The position numbers and the translations under genes were made by a program. A DNA stretch of 64,000 nt from GCA-2709075 sp038146865 (GTDB lineage Bacteria; Pseudomonadota; Alphaproteobacteria; MPNO01; UBA2964). The stretch spans positions 496,001-560,000 of the forward strand of contig JAYQSL010000007.1 of NCBI GenBank assembly GCA_038146865.1. Direction: 5' to 3'. The notes below the pieces were generated by a model. That model was given only the letters and a program-made list of their open reading frames with translations, was not told the DNA's origin and ran no database searches. Numbering within the stretch: the first letter of the stretch is position 1; each line of letters starts with the position of its first letter. Positions 1 through 7,547 of this stretch are shown piece after piece.

Positions 1-1166
1 CCCCATAGAGCTGCCGCCACTTGTTTTGCTTGTCCACGATAAGTTTGGTTAATTTGTACTGCCACATTAATGCCCGCTTGTATTGGCATTCCAAAAACGT
101 CGGTAACCCCTGGGACACCTGCACTTTCTAGTGCGTTCCAAGCCGTCGCTGATCTCTGAATGGAGCTCATAATATGGTTTTCGCCGTAGGATCCAGGAAC
201 TGCACCTTCGAGGGCTCCACGTAATATGGGCCTGTCGCGATGGGTTATTGCTGTCACCCGAGCAACGTGTTTCGGTGTCTGCTCAGTCGCATAATAGCCG
301 GTGAATTCAGCATATGGGCCCTCGGGTCTGAAAGTCTGAGGATCCGTTGATATCCATCCTTCGATTACAATCTCGGCGCTGGCCGGCACCTGCAACGGCA
401 CTGTTTCACAGTCTACTAATTCGACCGGTTCTCCTCTAATCGCACCCATAACTTCGTATTCTGAGACATCTCGAGGAACAGGTGAACCTGCCGTAAATCC
501 CATCGTTGGCTCCCAGCCAATCACGAATGCGACGGGCATCTCGTCAGCACGGGCCATGTGCTTTGCATAGTGGTTTCCCCATCCCTGCGCCCTCCACAGG
601 AGAACGCCAATATTGGCTTGGTCCAGCGCCATTCCGCGATAAATACCGACGTTATGAATCCCTGATTCCGGATCCTTAGTGACGCAAGCCGAATACGTAT
701 TTATGTAACGACCACCATCGCCACGATTCCATTTCGGGATCGGGAATTTAAACAAGTCTATATCTCGCCCAGTGATAATATTGTCTTTAACCGGACCTGT
801 GCGGACTGTTTTCGGCGGTATACGTTCTTTAAAAATGTATCGACACATTTTTACCATATCACGAATGGGGGTGTCGGGTTTTAAACCGAACATCATAGCT
901 AAACGCGAATAGCTTCCCTGACCATTCGTGAAGACCTCGCCGCACACGCTCTCAGGTGTGTTGTAGTCTTTGATATTCTTGAAAAGGAAAGCCGGGCCAG
1001 CTCCAGTGCCTTGCGCCATGCGGACGATCGTCCCGAGCTCCGTATCCCAATCTACTTCTTGATCAAACTCCGCTAGCTCCCCGGCTTCACGCAGTGCTGC
1101 AATCCAACCCCTTAAATCTCCAAAGGCGACGGGTTTTCTCTCAATTCGGTCGCTGCTTTCATCCAA
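1..1166 (-). CDS. UbiD-family prenylated-FMN decarboxylase (3' end beyond window)
   Basis: Catalyses reversible, non-oxidative decarboxylation of an unsaturated or aromatic acid with the prenylated FMN made by UbiX. About 388 codons are visible. The C-terminal roughly 80-110 residues of a normal UbiD lie left of the window. Family positions visible: Asn172 and Arg177 in HNVGIYR (cofactor and catalytic Arg), Glu265 (metal) in SAEIVIEG, and Glu282/Glu287 in EGPYAE, the Glu-Glu arrangement of Fdc1-like enzymes. The only usable start in this frame is TTG at 1166, with AAGGGG (1175-1180) 8 nt upstream; no ATG or GTG lies between it and the upstream in-frame stop. It is divergent from the oxygenase at 1348. 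The substrate is unknown; the transporter and oxygenase next door suggest a catabolic role rather than ubiquinone synthesis, which the second UbiD at 19957 can supply. Confidence 0.88.
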   Translation of the reverse strand, partial: MDESSDRIERKPVAFGDLRGWIAALREAGELAEFDQEVDWDTELGTIVRMAQGTGAGPAFLFKNIKDYNTPESVCGEVFTNGQGSYSRLAMMFGLKPDTPIRDMVKMCRYIFKERIPPKTVRTGPVKDNIITGRDIDLFKFPIPKWNRGDGGRYINTYSACVTKDPESGIHNVGIYRGMALDQANIGVLLWRAQGWGNHYAKHMARADEMPVAFVIGWEPTMGFTAGSPVPRDVSEYEVMGAIRGEPVELVDCETVPLQVPASAEIVIEGWISTDPQTFRPEGPYAEFTGYYATEQTPKHVARVTAITHRDRPILRGALEGAVPGSYGENHIMSSIQRSATAWNALESAGVPGVTDVFGMPIQAGINVAVQINQTYRGQAKQVAAALW

Positions 1167-1347
1167 AGGTAAAACCCCTTCAATTTGCTTAAAAATATAA
1201 AAACTTTTCTGGTCTTCTATTGCATGGGCAGAGTTCTGTCCACTTTACTACCTGCCCGTTTACCTGCAACACGCCAGAACATTGCCCTCAACAGAGGTGC
1301 CGCGATATGCTATCGATAGGTTTAGATTTTTGGAGATAAACTGGCCT

Positions 1348-2169
1348 ATGGGTAGAGTGCTGACTAATGAGCAGGTAAATAGTTATAATACCGCGGGGTT
1401 TCTTGGGCCAATCGAGCTACTAAAACCAAAAGAAGCGGCTGAGATCCGTCACAAGATAGAAAAAGTTGAGTCCGAACTTGGAGGACAAATCCAATCGCGG
1501 TGTAAGATAAAAGCTCATATACCCTTTCTTTTTTTGTGCGAGCTGATCTCGCACCCTAAACTTCTTGATGCCGTAGAAGATATTATCGGGCCAAATATAA
1601 TGTGCTGGGGCTCTAGTTTTTTTCAGAAAGAGGCGGGGGATCCGGGTTTTGTCTCGTGGCATCAAGACTCGACATACTACGGTTTAGAACCTTGCGAGAC
1701 ACTTACAGCTTGGATTGCAATTTCTGAAGCCTCACGTGAGTCAGGCTGCATGCGTTTCTTACCCGGGTCACATAATCAGGGGATATATGATCACGAGGAG
1801 ACCCTGGCTGAAAATAATATTTTATCTCGGGGCCAGACTGTTCTGGGTATTAATGAGGAAAAGGCTATTCACGTGCCATTAAAGGCCGGTGAGTTTTCCT
1901 TTCACAAGGAGGATGTATTACATGCATCCGACCCGAATAAGTCTGATGACCGACGTATAGGTTTATCGGTGCACTATATTGCGCCAAAAGTTAAAGAAAC
2001 AGGGTTTCCCGGTGCCAGTGCCATGCTGCTCAGGGGAGAAGATCATTTTGGGTTTTGGGCCGAGGACATCTGGCCGAAAGACGATTTTGATCGCGAGGCC
2101 CTAAAAGAAGTAGATCGTGTATGGAAGATGTATCAAATGAAGCCCGAAGACCGGCAACCTTCGCTCTGA
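1348..2169 (+). CDS. Phytanoyl-CoA dioxygenase (PhyH) family Fe(II)/2-oxoglutarate oxygenase
   Basis: A double-stranded beta-helix oxygenase that probably hydroxylates a small organic acid or ester using 2-oxoglutarate and O2. Counting from the ATG at 1348 (273 aa), the iron ligands are His105 and Asp107 in WHQDS and distal His192, with Arg203 placed to bind the 2-oxoglutarate carboxylate. The frame is open back to a TTG at 1282, but the ATG has GGAG about 12 nt upstream and starts right before the typical N-terminal helix, so I prefer it. Its last 49 nt overlap the hydrolase gene, implying one transcript. The family covers many natural-product and catabolic hydroxylases; the substrate cannot be read from sequence. 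Confidence 0.85.
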   Translation: MGRVLTNEQVNSYNTAGFLGPIELLKPKEAAEIRHKIEKVESELGGQIQSRCKIKAHIPFLFLCELISHPKLLDAVEDIIGPNIMCWGSSFFQKEAGDPGFVSWHQDSTYYGLEPCETLTAWIAISEASRESGCMRFLPGSHNQGIYDHEETLAENNILSRGQTVLGINEEKAIHVPLKAGEFSFHKEDVLHASDPNKSDDRRIGLSVHYIAPKVKETGFPGASAMLLRGEDHFGFWAEDIWPKDDFDREALKEVDRVWKMYQMKPEDRQPSL

Positions 2170-2969
2170 GTCAAAAAAAAATTCCAAATGCCAGTATCAA
2201 TGTCTCGTGGCGGGAAGAGGGTCATGGGCAGCCGATTTTTTTTATTCACGGTATTGGAACCGGATCTGAATATTGGGCGGACCAATTTTCTATCCTTTCG
2301 AGTGAGTACCACACTATTGCCTGGGATATGCCCGGTTATGGTACATCAGAAAATGTTCCTGCCCCACCGTTCGATGTGGACTCTTATACCAACGTCGCCA
2401 TTGAACTTATTTCATGTTTGGGGATACGGAATTGTCATCTAGTGGGCCAATCTCTTGGTGCATTGATCGCGGCACGGATAGCAGCTCAATTTCCGACAGT
2501 TGCATTATCTCTCACACTATCTCACCCCTTAGTTGGACTTGGTAGGATGCCAAAGAGTGAGAGAGAAGCTGTCGCGGCCGCTAGAATTCGATTGTTTGAA
2601 GAACTGGGTCCCCTCAGATTTGCGCATGAAAAAGGCCCTGCCATATTAGCACCCAATGTAAATCACCTTCTTCGACAAAAGGTAATTGAATTAATGTCCA
2701 GTGTCAGAGCACCGGGTCTAAGAAACGCTGTTCATATGATGAGTGAAGCGGATATTTTTGATGATCTGTCTGTAATTAAGGTTCCGACAATGGTCATCTG
2801 CGGAGATTGTGATCCTGTTGCCCCTTTGAAGGTTTGTCGGTCGATTTCAGCCGCATCAGACACCTTCATGTTAGAGGTTTTAGCAGATGTTGGGCATTAT
2901 GGCGCGGTAGAACAACCCAAGATTTACGCGGACCTACTAAAACGTTTCTTTCGTAAATCTAGTGCTTAA
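2121..2969 (+). CDS. Alpha/beta hydrolase
   Basis: A 282-residue cytoplasmic alpha/beta hydrolase without signal peptide. Visible catalytic set: HGIG oxyanion motif (His43), nucleophile Ser111 in GQSLGA, Asp231 in CGDCDPV and His259 in DVGHYG. The architecture resembles the C-C bond hydrolases (MhpC/BphD-like), enol-lactonases and esterases. It starts inside the 3' end of the oxygenase gene, so the two are probably translationally coupled and may act in sequence, for example oxygenation followed by hydrolysis of an ester, lactone or diketone. This is inference from context; the family alone does not fix the substrate. Confidence 0.85.
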   Translation: MEDVSNEARRPATFALSQKKIPNASINVSWREEGHGQPIFFIHGIGTGSEYWADQFSILSSEYHTIAWDMPGYGTSENVPAPPFDVDSYTNVAIELISCLGIRNCHLVGQSLGALIAARIAAQFPTVALSLTLSHPLVGLGRMPKSEREAVAAARIRLFEELGPLRFAHEKGPAILAPNVNHLLRQKVIELMSSVRAPGLRNAVHMMSEADIFDDLSVIKVPTMVICGDCDPVAPLKVCRSISAASDTFMLEVLADVGHYGAVEQPKIYADLLKRFFRKSSA

Positions 2970-3069
2970 ATACCGGAAAAATAAGATTCGTACTTGAAAC
3001 AGACGTTGACCTGTGTACAGTCCCAAATTGAGGGTTATTGTTAACAGAAGAGACAGGGAGAAATCTGTA

Positions 3070-4032
3070 ATGAAGTTTATTTTTACTGGCTGCGTCGCGT
3101 TAAGTGCTATCGCTCTTTCGGCGTCGGCAACTGCTCAGACCTTTGGGATTGGGTCAACTAAGGCGGGGGCGGTAGCCCAAATTACCGCAACTATCTCAAA
3201 AGCTGTATCGGAACATGCTCCTGGCGTTCAAATGCGAAAGCAAACAATGGGTGGTACCCAACAGTACATACCCGTTGTCAACGCAGGAGAGCTTGGTTTT
3301 GGTATTTCCAACATTACCCAGTACTACATGGCACAGGAAGGAATAGCTCTTTCTAAAGGGACGAAATATAGCGATTTGCGCATTATTGCGACCATGATGA
3401 AATTCACGGTAAGCCCCGTGGTTCCCATCAAAAGTGGTATAAATAGCGTTGCAGACCTCAAAGGTAAGCGCATTTCCTCTGGTTTCAAAGGGGCCCCTTT
3501 GTTTCACTATATAACCAGTGGAGCTCTTGCGACCGACAAACTGACTTATGATGACGTGAAAAAGGTTCCTCAGGTCGGTCTAGTTCAACATTGGCGCGCC
3601 TTTATTTCTGGAAAAACAGATATGGCAATAGCTGCCGCAGGAACAGGTTGGGTCAAGCAAATGCAGGCTAAAATTGATGGCGGCGTTAAGCACCTCTCAT
3701 TCGATACGTCTCCAGAGGCTTTGGCTCGAATGCAGAAGTGGTATCCAAAGTCAGAATGGCAAATAGTTAAACCTGCCAAAGGTCTGACTGGGGTGCTAAA
3801 ACCGACTAACTTTGTTGCCTATGACTTCCTTCTTTGGACACACAAAGGGATGTCTGATGATGTTGCCTATAAAGTGACGAAAGTCATGCACACAAAGGAA
3901 AAGCAACTTAAAGCCGGGGGTCCTCTGTGGCGTTCCTATCAAGCAAATGCCCGTCTTCAAAAAGATCAGGGCTATGCTTATCATCCAGGCGCAATTAAAT
4001 ATTATAAAGAAGTGGGTCTCTGGAAACGATAA
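3070..4032 (+). CDS. TRAP transporter TAXI-family periplasmic solute receptor
   Basis: The periplasmic binding protein of a TRAP transporter of the TAXI family, delivering a substrate (commonly an organic acid or amino acid) to the fused permease encoded downstream. From ATG 3070 (GGGAG at 3056-3060, 9 nt spacer) it is 320 aa with a Sec signal peptide ending near an Ala-x-Ala site (about residue 20). The mature chain begins with the TAXI-type beta strand and Gly-Ser-Thr-Lys loop, followed by the GGTQQYIPVVNAGELGFG region typical of the family. An in-frame upstream codon at 3013 has no ribosome site. It follows the hydrolase by 100 nt and is separated from the permease by a strong hairpin, as expected if receptor is made in excess. 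Confidence 0.9.
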   Translation: MKFIFTGCVALSAIALSASATAQTFGIGSTKAGAVAQITATISKAVSEHAPGVQMRKQTMGGTQQYIPVVNAGELGFGISNITQYYMAQEGIALSKGTKYSDLRIIATMMKFTVSPVVPIKSGINSVADLKGKRISSGFKGAPLFHYITSGALATDKLTYDDVKKVPQVGLVQHWRAFISGKTDMAIAAAGTGWVKQMQAKIDGGVKHLSFDTSPEALARMQKWYPKSEWQIVKPAKGLTGVLKPTNFVAYDFLLWTHKGMSDDVAYKVTKVMHTKEKQLKAGGPLWRSYQANARLQKDQGYAYHPGAIKYYKEVGLWKR

Positions 4033-4065
4033 ATTCTCCTGGAGGAAACGCCTAAATTTTGATGT

Positions 4066-4100
4066 CGCCCGTGCACTCCCAAGGAGGCGCGGGCGATTTT
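4066..4100 (+). terminator. Strong hairpin between TRAP receptor and permease genes (attenuator-like)
   Basis: CGCCCGTGC (4066-4074) faces GCGCGGGCG (4087-4095) with one mismatch, and inside it CTCC (4076-4079) pairs GGAG (4083-4086) around a CAA loop. Four T follow (4097-4100). The stem is very GC-rich compared with the surroundings. The T-run is short, so partial termination or 3'-end protection of the receptor mRNA is more likely than full termination. The permease has its own ribosome site 45 nt beyond. Confidence 0.65.
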
Positions 4101-4151
4101 CATATAAAATGATTGCGAATCTGTGTCTTAGTGGAATAGAGGGATCTTGTG

Positions 4152-6128
4152 ATGGCTGGCGATGTGATGAGTGAGGGAACACCTGAAAATAAAAAAGGTG
4201 CAGCTCTGATTGCTGAGTGGGATGAGTCTCCGTTCGTTAAGTCTTCCGCATTGATCCTCGGTGCATTTATTACCCTTATTGCCCTGGCTTGGGCGATAGA
4301 ACTGCCACTTAAACTCGGACTTGAGTGGCTGGACGAACAGGCGATGGTTGCTTGTCTTGGGTTGGTGATAGGCGTGGTCTTTATTCGATATCCCGCGAGT
4401 GGCGGGAGAAAAAGGCATTCTATTCCCTGGTATGATGCGATTTGCGCGGTGTCTGGTCTCGGGATCTCGGCTTGGCTTATATCTATCTATGGAGACATCG
4501 AACTAAATCCATTTGCCATGCGCGATCAGATGTTTTGGATCAGTATGATTTTACTGCCTTTAGTTTGGGAGTCGCTGAGACGAACTGCAGGGCTTAGCCT
4601 CACCATTATCTTTTCCGCTTTTGTTCTGTACGCTTTTATCGGTCACTGGGTCCCAGGAGAGATGTTCAAGGGGGTTGAACAGGATCCCTATCGTCTTATA
4701 GCCGAGTTGGGCACCAACAATGCTTCCATTCTTGGTCTACCTCTCAAGATTATTGTTTTAACAGTTGTTCTCTTCATTTGGATGGGGCAATTACTCCTGC
4801 ATACGGGCGCATCAGAGTGGTTTACCGATGTAGCTGCAGCTATGATGGGCCGATCCCGCGGTGGTTCTGCCAAAATAGCGGTTGTGGCCTCTGGCTTCTT
4901 CGGCTCTATTTCCGGATCGGCTGTTGCCAATGTCGCTTCGACTGGCGTCATAACAATCCCCTTAATGAAACAGGCCGGATATGACTCTAAGAGTGCCGGT
5001 GCTATCGAAGCGGTTGCTTCTACGGGTGGTCAGATAATGCCTCCGATAATGGGTGCTGCCGCTTTTTTGATGGCAGAGATTTTGGAGCTAGAATATACAG
5101 AGATTATATTGGCAGCGTTGGTACCGGCAGCGCTTTACTACCTTGCTGTATTTGTTCAGGTTGATCTGGAAGCTGCCAAAAATAAGATTGCTCCTCTGCC
5201 CAAAGACCGAATACCTAGAATGGCCAAAGTAATGGGTGAGGGTTGGTTCTTTATTCTTCCATACGTAATTCTTGTTTGGACATTATTTTCACTCAATATG
5301 CCCCCTCAAGAAGCGGCCTTCTGGGCGGCGATCTCTGTGGCTGTGGTAAGTATTATTTTCGGTTACAAGGGCCATCGAATTACCCCGGCCCAATTGTGGG
5401 ATTCTATTGCTGGATGTGGTCGTGCATCTGCAGATATCGTAGCGATTGGTGCAATGGCAGGAATTATAATTGCTATTCTGGATCGGACAGGGCTTGGTCA
5501 GGCACTTACATTGTTGCTGGCATCCGTTGGTGAAGATAGCGTCTTCTTACTTTTAGTCTTGACCGCGATCGTTTCAATTTTGCTTGGCATGGGGATGCCA
5601 ACATCTGCAATCTATCTGCTGTTGGCTACCATGATTGCGCCATCGCTAGTGAAGTTGGGTATCAATCCGATCGCGGCGCATATGTTCGTTCTTTATTTTG
5701 GTTTGATGTCTATGATTACGCCGCCAGTGGCGATAGCAGCTTTTGCGGCGGCCTCGCTCTCGGGGGCCAGGCCGATGGAGACAGGTGTGACCGCGGTTAG
5801 GCTCGGTTGGATCGCTTATATTATCCCATTTGTCTTTGTCCTATCTCCAGCCCTATTGGGTCAGGGATCTGCGTTTGAAATAATAGAGGCCTCAGTTACC
5901 GCTTTGGTAGGTGTTTGGGTCGGATCCTGTGGGTTAATAGGTTTTGTCTTTGGACCGCAAAATAATTTCAACCGTCTACTGCTGTTTGCAGCAGGTGTTC
6001 TCTTGTTACTGCCGGCTTCAGCAATAGATTACGGTTTTGCGATTAATGGAATTGGATTCGTTATTGGTGCGGTTGTAGTAATTAAAGACTGGCTGAGAAA
6101 TCGAGACACTGGTTCCGCTGAGGCTTAG
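4152..6128 (+). CDS. TRAP transporter fused permease (DctQM type, TAXI system)
   Basis: Integral membrane subunit that combines the small (Q) and large (M) TRAP permease subunits in one chain, driving sodium- or proton-coupled uptake of the ligand bound by the receptor at 3070. The 658-residue protein has an N-terminal helical block (about residues 25-190) and then the DctM domain, with the GSISGSAVANVASTG segment and the GGQIMPPIMGAAAF and GLGMPTSAIYLL motifs of this family. ATG 4152 has GAGGG (4139-4143) 8 nt upstream; a GTG just before it (4149) is an alternative. A further C-terminal set of hydrophobic segments (about 570-650) is present, as in longer fused TAXI permeases. Confidence 0.9.
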   Translation: MAGDVMSEGTPENKKGAALIAEWDESPFVKSSALILGAFITLIALAWAIELPLKLGLEWLDEQAMVACLGLVIGVVFIRYPASGGRKRHSIPWYDAICAVSGLGISAWLISIYGDIELNPFAMRDQMFWISMILLPLVWESLRRTAGLSLTIIFSAFVLYAFIGHWVPGEMFKGVEQDPYRLIAELGTNNASILGLPLKIIVLTVVLFIWMGQLLLHTGASEWFTDVAAAMMGRSRGGSAKIAVVASGFFGSISGSAVANVASTGVITIPLMKQAGYDSKSAGAIEAVASTGGQIMPPIMGAAAFLMAEILELEYTEIILAALVPAALYYLAVFVQVDLEAAKNKIAPLPKDRIPRMAKVMGEGWFFILPYVILVWTLFSLNMPPQEAAFWAAISVAVVSIIFGYKGHRITPAQLWDSIAGCGRASADIVAIGAMAGIIIAILDRTGLGQALTLLLASVGEDSVFLLLVLTAIVSILLGMGMPTSAIYLLLATMIAPSLVKLGINPIAAHMFVLYFGLMSMITPPVAIAAFAAASLSGARPMETGVTAVRLGWIAYIIPFVFVLSPALLGQGSAFEIIEASVTALVGVWVGSCGLIGFVFGPQNNFNRLLLFAAGVLLLLPASAIDYGFAINGIGFVIGAVVVIKDWLRNRDTGSAEA

Positions 6129-6170
6129 GCTTGATGAGGCCTGCCCGCTGAGTTGAATTAACCTGTCATT

Positions 6171-6218
6171 TCGCACTTACGATTAAGAAAACTGGTTTTT
6201 CTTAGCTGTGCTGTGCGA
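6171..6218. terminator. Two-tier inverted repeat, likely bidirectional terminator
   Basis: TAAGAAAA (6184-6191) is perfectly complementary to TTTTCTTA (6197-6204) across a 5-nt loop, and an outer pair TCGCAC (6171-6176)/GTGCGA (6213-6218) encloses it. It lies between the 3' ends of the convergent permease and thioesterase genes. The inner stem has A-tract and T-tract arms, so it would give a U-rich 3' arm in either direction. Confidence 0.6.
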
Positions 6219-6222
6219 GGGC

Positions 6223-6666
6223 CTAGAACAGTGGTTTCTCTCTGATCAGTGATTTCCCTTTTTCATAAATGTTTTCGGGCCAGGGTACGGCTTTTCTAAA
6301 AATTGTGTCGAGGGATACGCAAATCTGATCATTTATTGCGCATATTTCTTTAGTACAAGCATCGATCATTACAGCCCATACATGCAAACTTTTGGGGGTA
6401 AAATTTATAAAACAAGATCGTATCTGAATAAGATCTCCTGGAAGAATTTCTCGTTTATACTCATAGTTCTCTGTCACTGCAGCCATACCTCTATTATTTT
6501 CACGCATGTACTGGGGAGTTATGCCTGCAGTTGTAAAGGTATAGTAGGCCGACTCATTGAAAGCTCGACTGTAATAACGAACATTTGCATGACCCATATG
6601 GTCCATTTCCATCGGGTAAAACATACCTTGGTAAGCGAGGTTAAAGTCTTCGAATTCTTGCAGCAC
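6223..6666 (-). CDS. Acyl-CoA thioesterase, hotdog fold (4HBT/YbgC type)
   Basis: A 147-residue cytoplasmic hotdog protein expected to hydrolyse an acyl-CoA thioester. The N-terminal segment holds Asp22 in MEMDHMGHANVRYY, which matches the catalytic Asp plus downstream Gly/Asn region of the 4-hydroxybenzoyl-CoA thioesterase family, followed by the long hotdog helix and beta strands. The start is GTG at 6666 with a weak ribosome site; the next ATG would cut into the conserved core. It is convergent with the TRAP permease and downstream of the SDR gene on the same strand (92 nt gap). It could serve the catabolic cluster to its left, but nothing in the sequence proves this. Confidence 0.8.
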   Translation of the reverse strand: MLQEFEDFNLAYQGMFYPMEMDHMGHANVRYYSRAFNESAYYTFTTAGITPQYMRENNRGMAAVTENYEYKREILPGDLIQIRSCFINFTPKSLHVWAVMIDACTKEICAINDQICVSLDTIFRKAVPWPENIYEKGKSLIREKPLF

Positions 6667-6758
6667 AGGATTTGCCTAATCAGAGATAAAAAAAGCCAAA
6701 ATCATCGAAAAATGATAAAAAACTAGGGGTAGGGAAATTTTTCTGTCAATTTGATGGT

Positions 6759-7547
6759 TTATACAGTCGGAGATTTCCCACCATCCACGTTGATCGCCGT
6801 TCCTGTAATATAGCCTGCTTCGTCCGATGCTAGGAAGCATGCAATATTTGCAAATTCCTCGGTTTCTCCAATTCTCCCCATCGGAATGTTGCGGGCTTCA
6901 ACCATTTCCTGGATAAAAGAGTCATAATCGAGATTTGGTTTAAGCTCTTGGTGTCGTCTCACCCATTGATCAGATTTTATAAAACCAACCAATAGTGCAT
7001 TTACCAATATATTATCTGATGCAAACTCGTTTGCTAGGGTTTTGGTTAATGCCATTCCAGCCGCCCGCGTCACTGCGGTAGGTGCTCCTCTTGCCGCAGG
7101 CGCCTTAGCACCTATGTTCAAAGTATTAATTATTCGGCCCCATCTTTGTTTTTTCATTTGGGGGATAGCGTGTCTAATCAACCGCACTGCGGAGAAAAAT
7201 TTTAAGTCAAAATCTGTCTGCCAATCTTTATCCGAAATTTGCATAAAGGGTCCGGCACGAGAGGTTCCAGCATTATTAACTATGATGTCTATCTTCCCCA
7301 AGCCCTTTTCTGCTTCATCGAAAGCTCGGTCGGTTTCCGCAGCATTTAATAAATCACAGGAAATTGAGATGACCTTACCGTTGCCATGGGAACTTATTTC
7401 CGAGCGAGCTGTATCGAGGTCTTTTTGATTGCGAGCCAGTATCGCAATATCGGCACCGGCAGCTGCAAATTTTAGGGCGACACCCTTGCCCAGTCCCTTG
7501 CTGCCCCCTGTTATGAGCGCGCTTCTTCCATCTAATCTAATATTCAT
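6759..7547 (-). CDS. SDR-family protein lacking the catalytic Ser-Tyr-Lys triad
   Basis: A 262-residue Rossmann-fold short-chain dehydrogenase/reductase homologue. The nucleotide-binding TGGSKGLG (13-20) and NNAG (91-94) motifs are intact. The catalytic positions are not: aligned with FabG, Ser becomes Asn144, Tyr becomes Thr157 and Lys becomes Arg161 (segment APTAVTR). It probably still binds NAD(P) but cannot use the classical mechanism. The ATG at 7547 has GGGAG at 7556-7560 and lies within the last codons of purD (11 nt overlap), so translation is coupled to purD. An upstream in-frame codon at 7568 would also lie in purD. The role is unknown. Confidence 0.85.
   Translation of the reverse strand: MNIRLDGRSALITGGSKGLGKGVALKFAAAGADIAILARNQKDLDTARSEISSHGNGKVISISCDLLNAAETDRAFDEAEKGLGKIDIIVNNAGTSRAGPFMQISDKDWQTDFDLKFFSAVRLIRHAIPQMKKQRWGRIINTLNIGAKAPAARGAPTAVTRAAGMALTKTLANEFASDNILVNALLVGFIKSDQWVRRHQELKPNLDYDSFIQEMVEARNIPMGRIGETEEFANIACFLASDEAGYITGTAINVDGGKSPTV

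Noticed and set aside
1282..1347. TTG at 1282 as the start of the PhyH-like oxygenase
   Set aside because: No ribosome site there; ATG 1348 has GGAG upstream and begins at the usual N-terminus.
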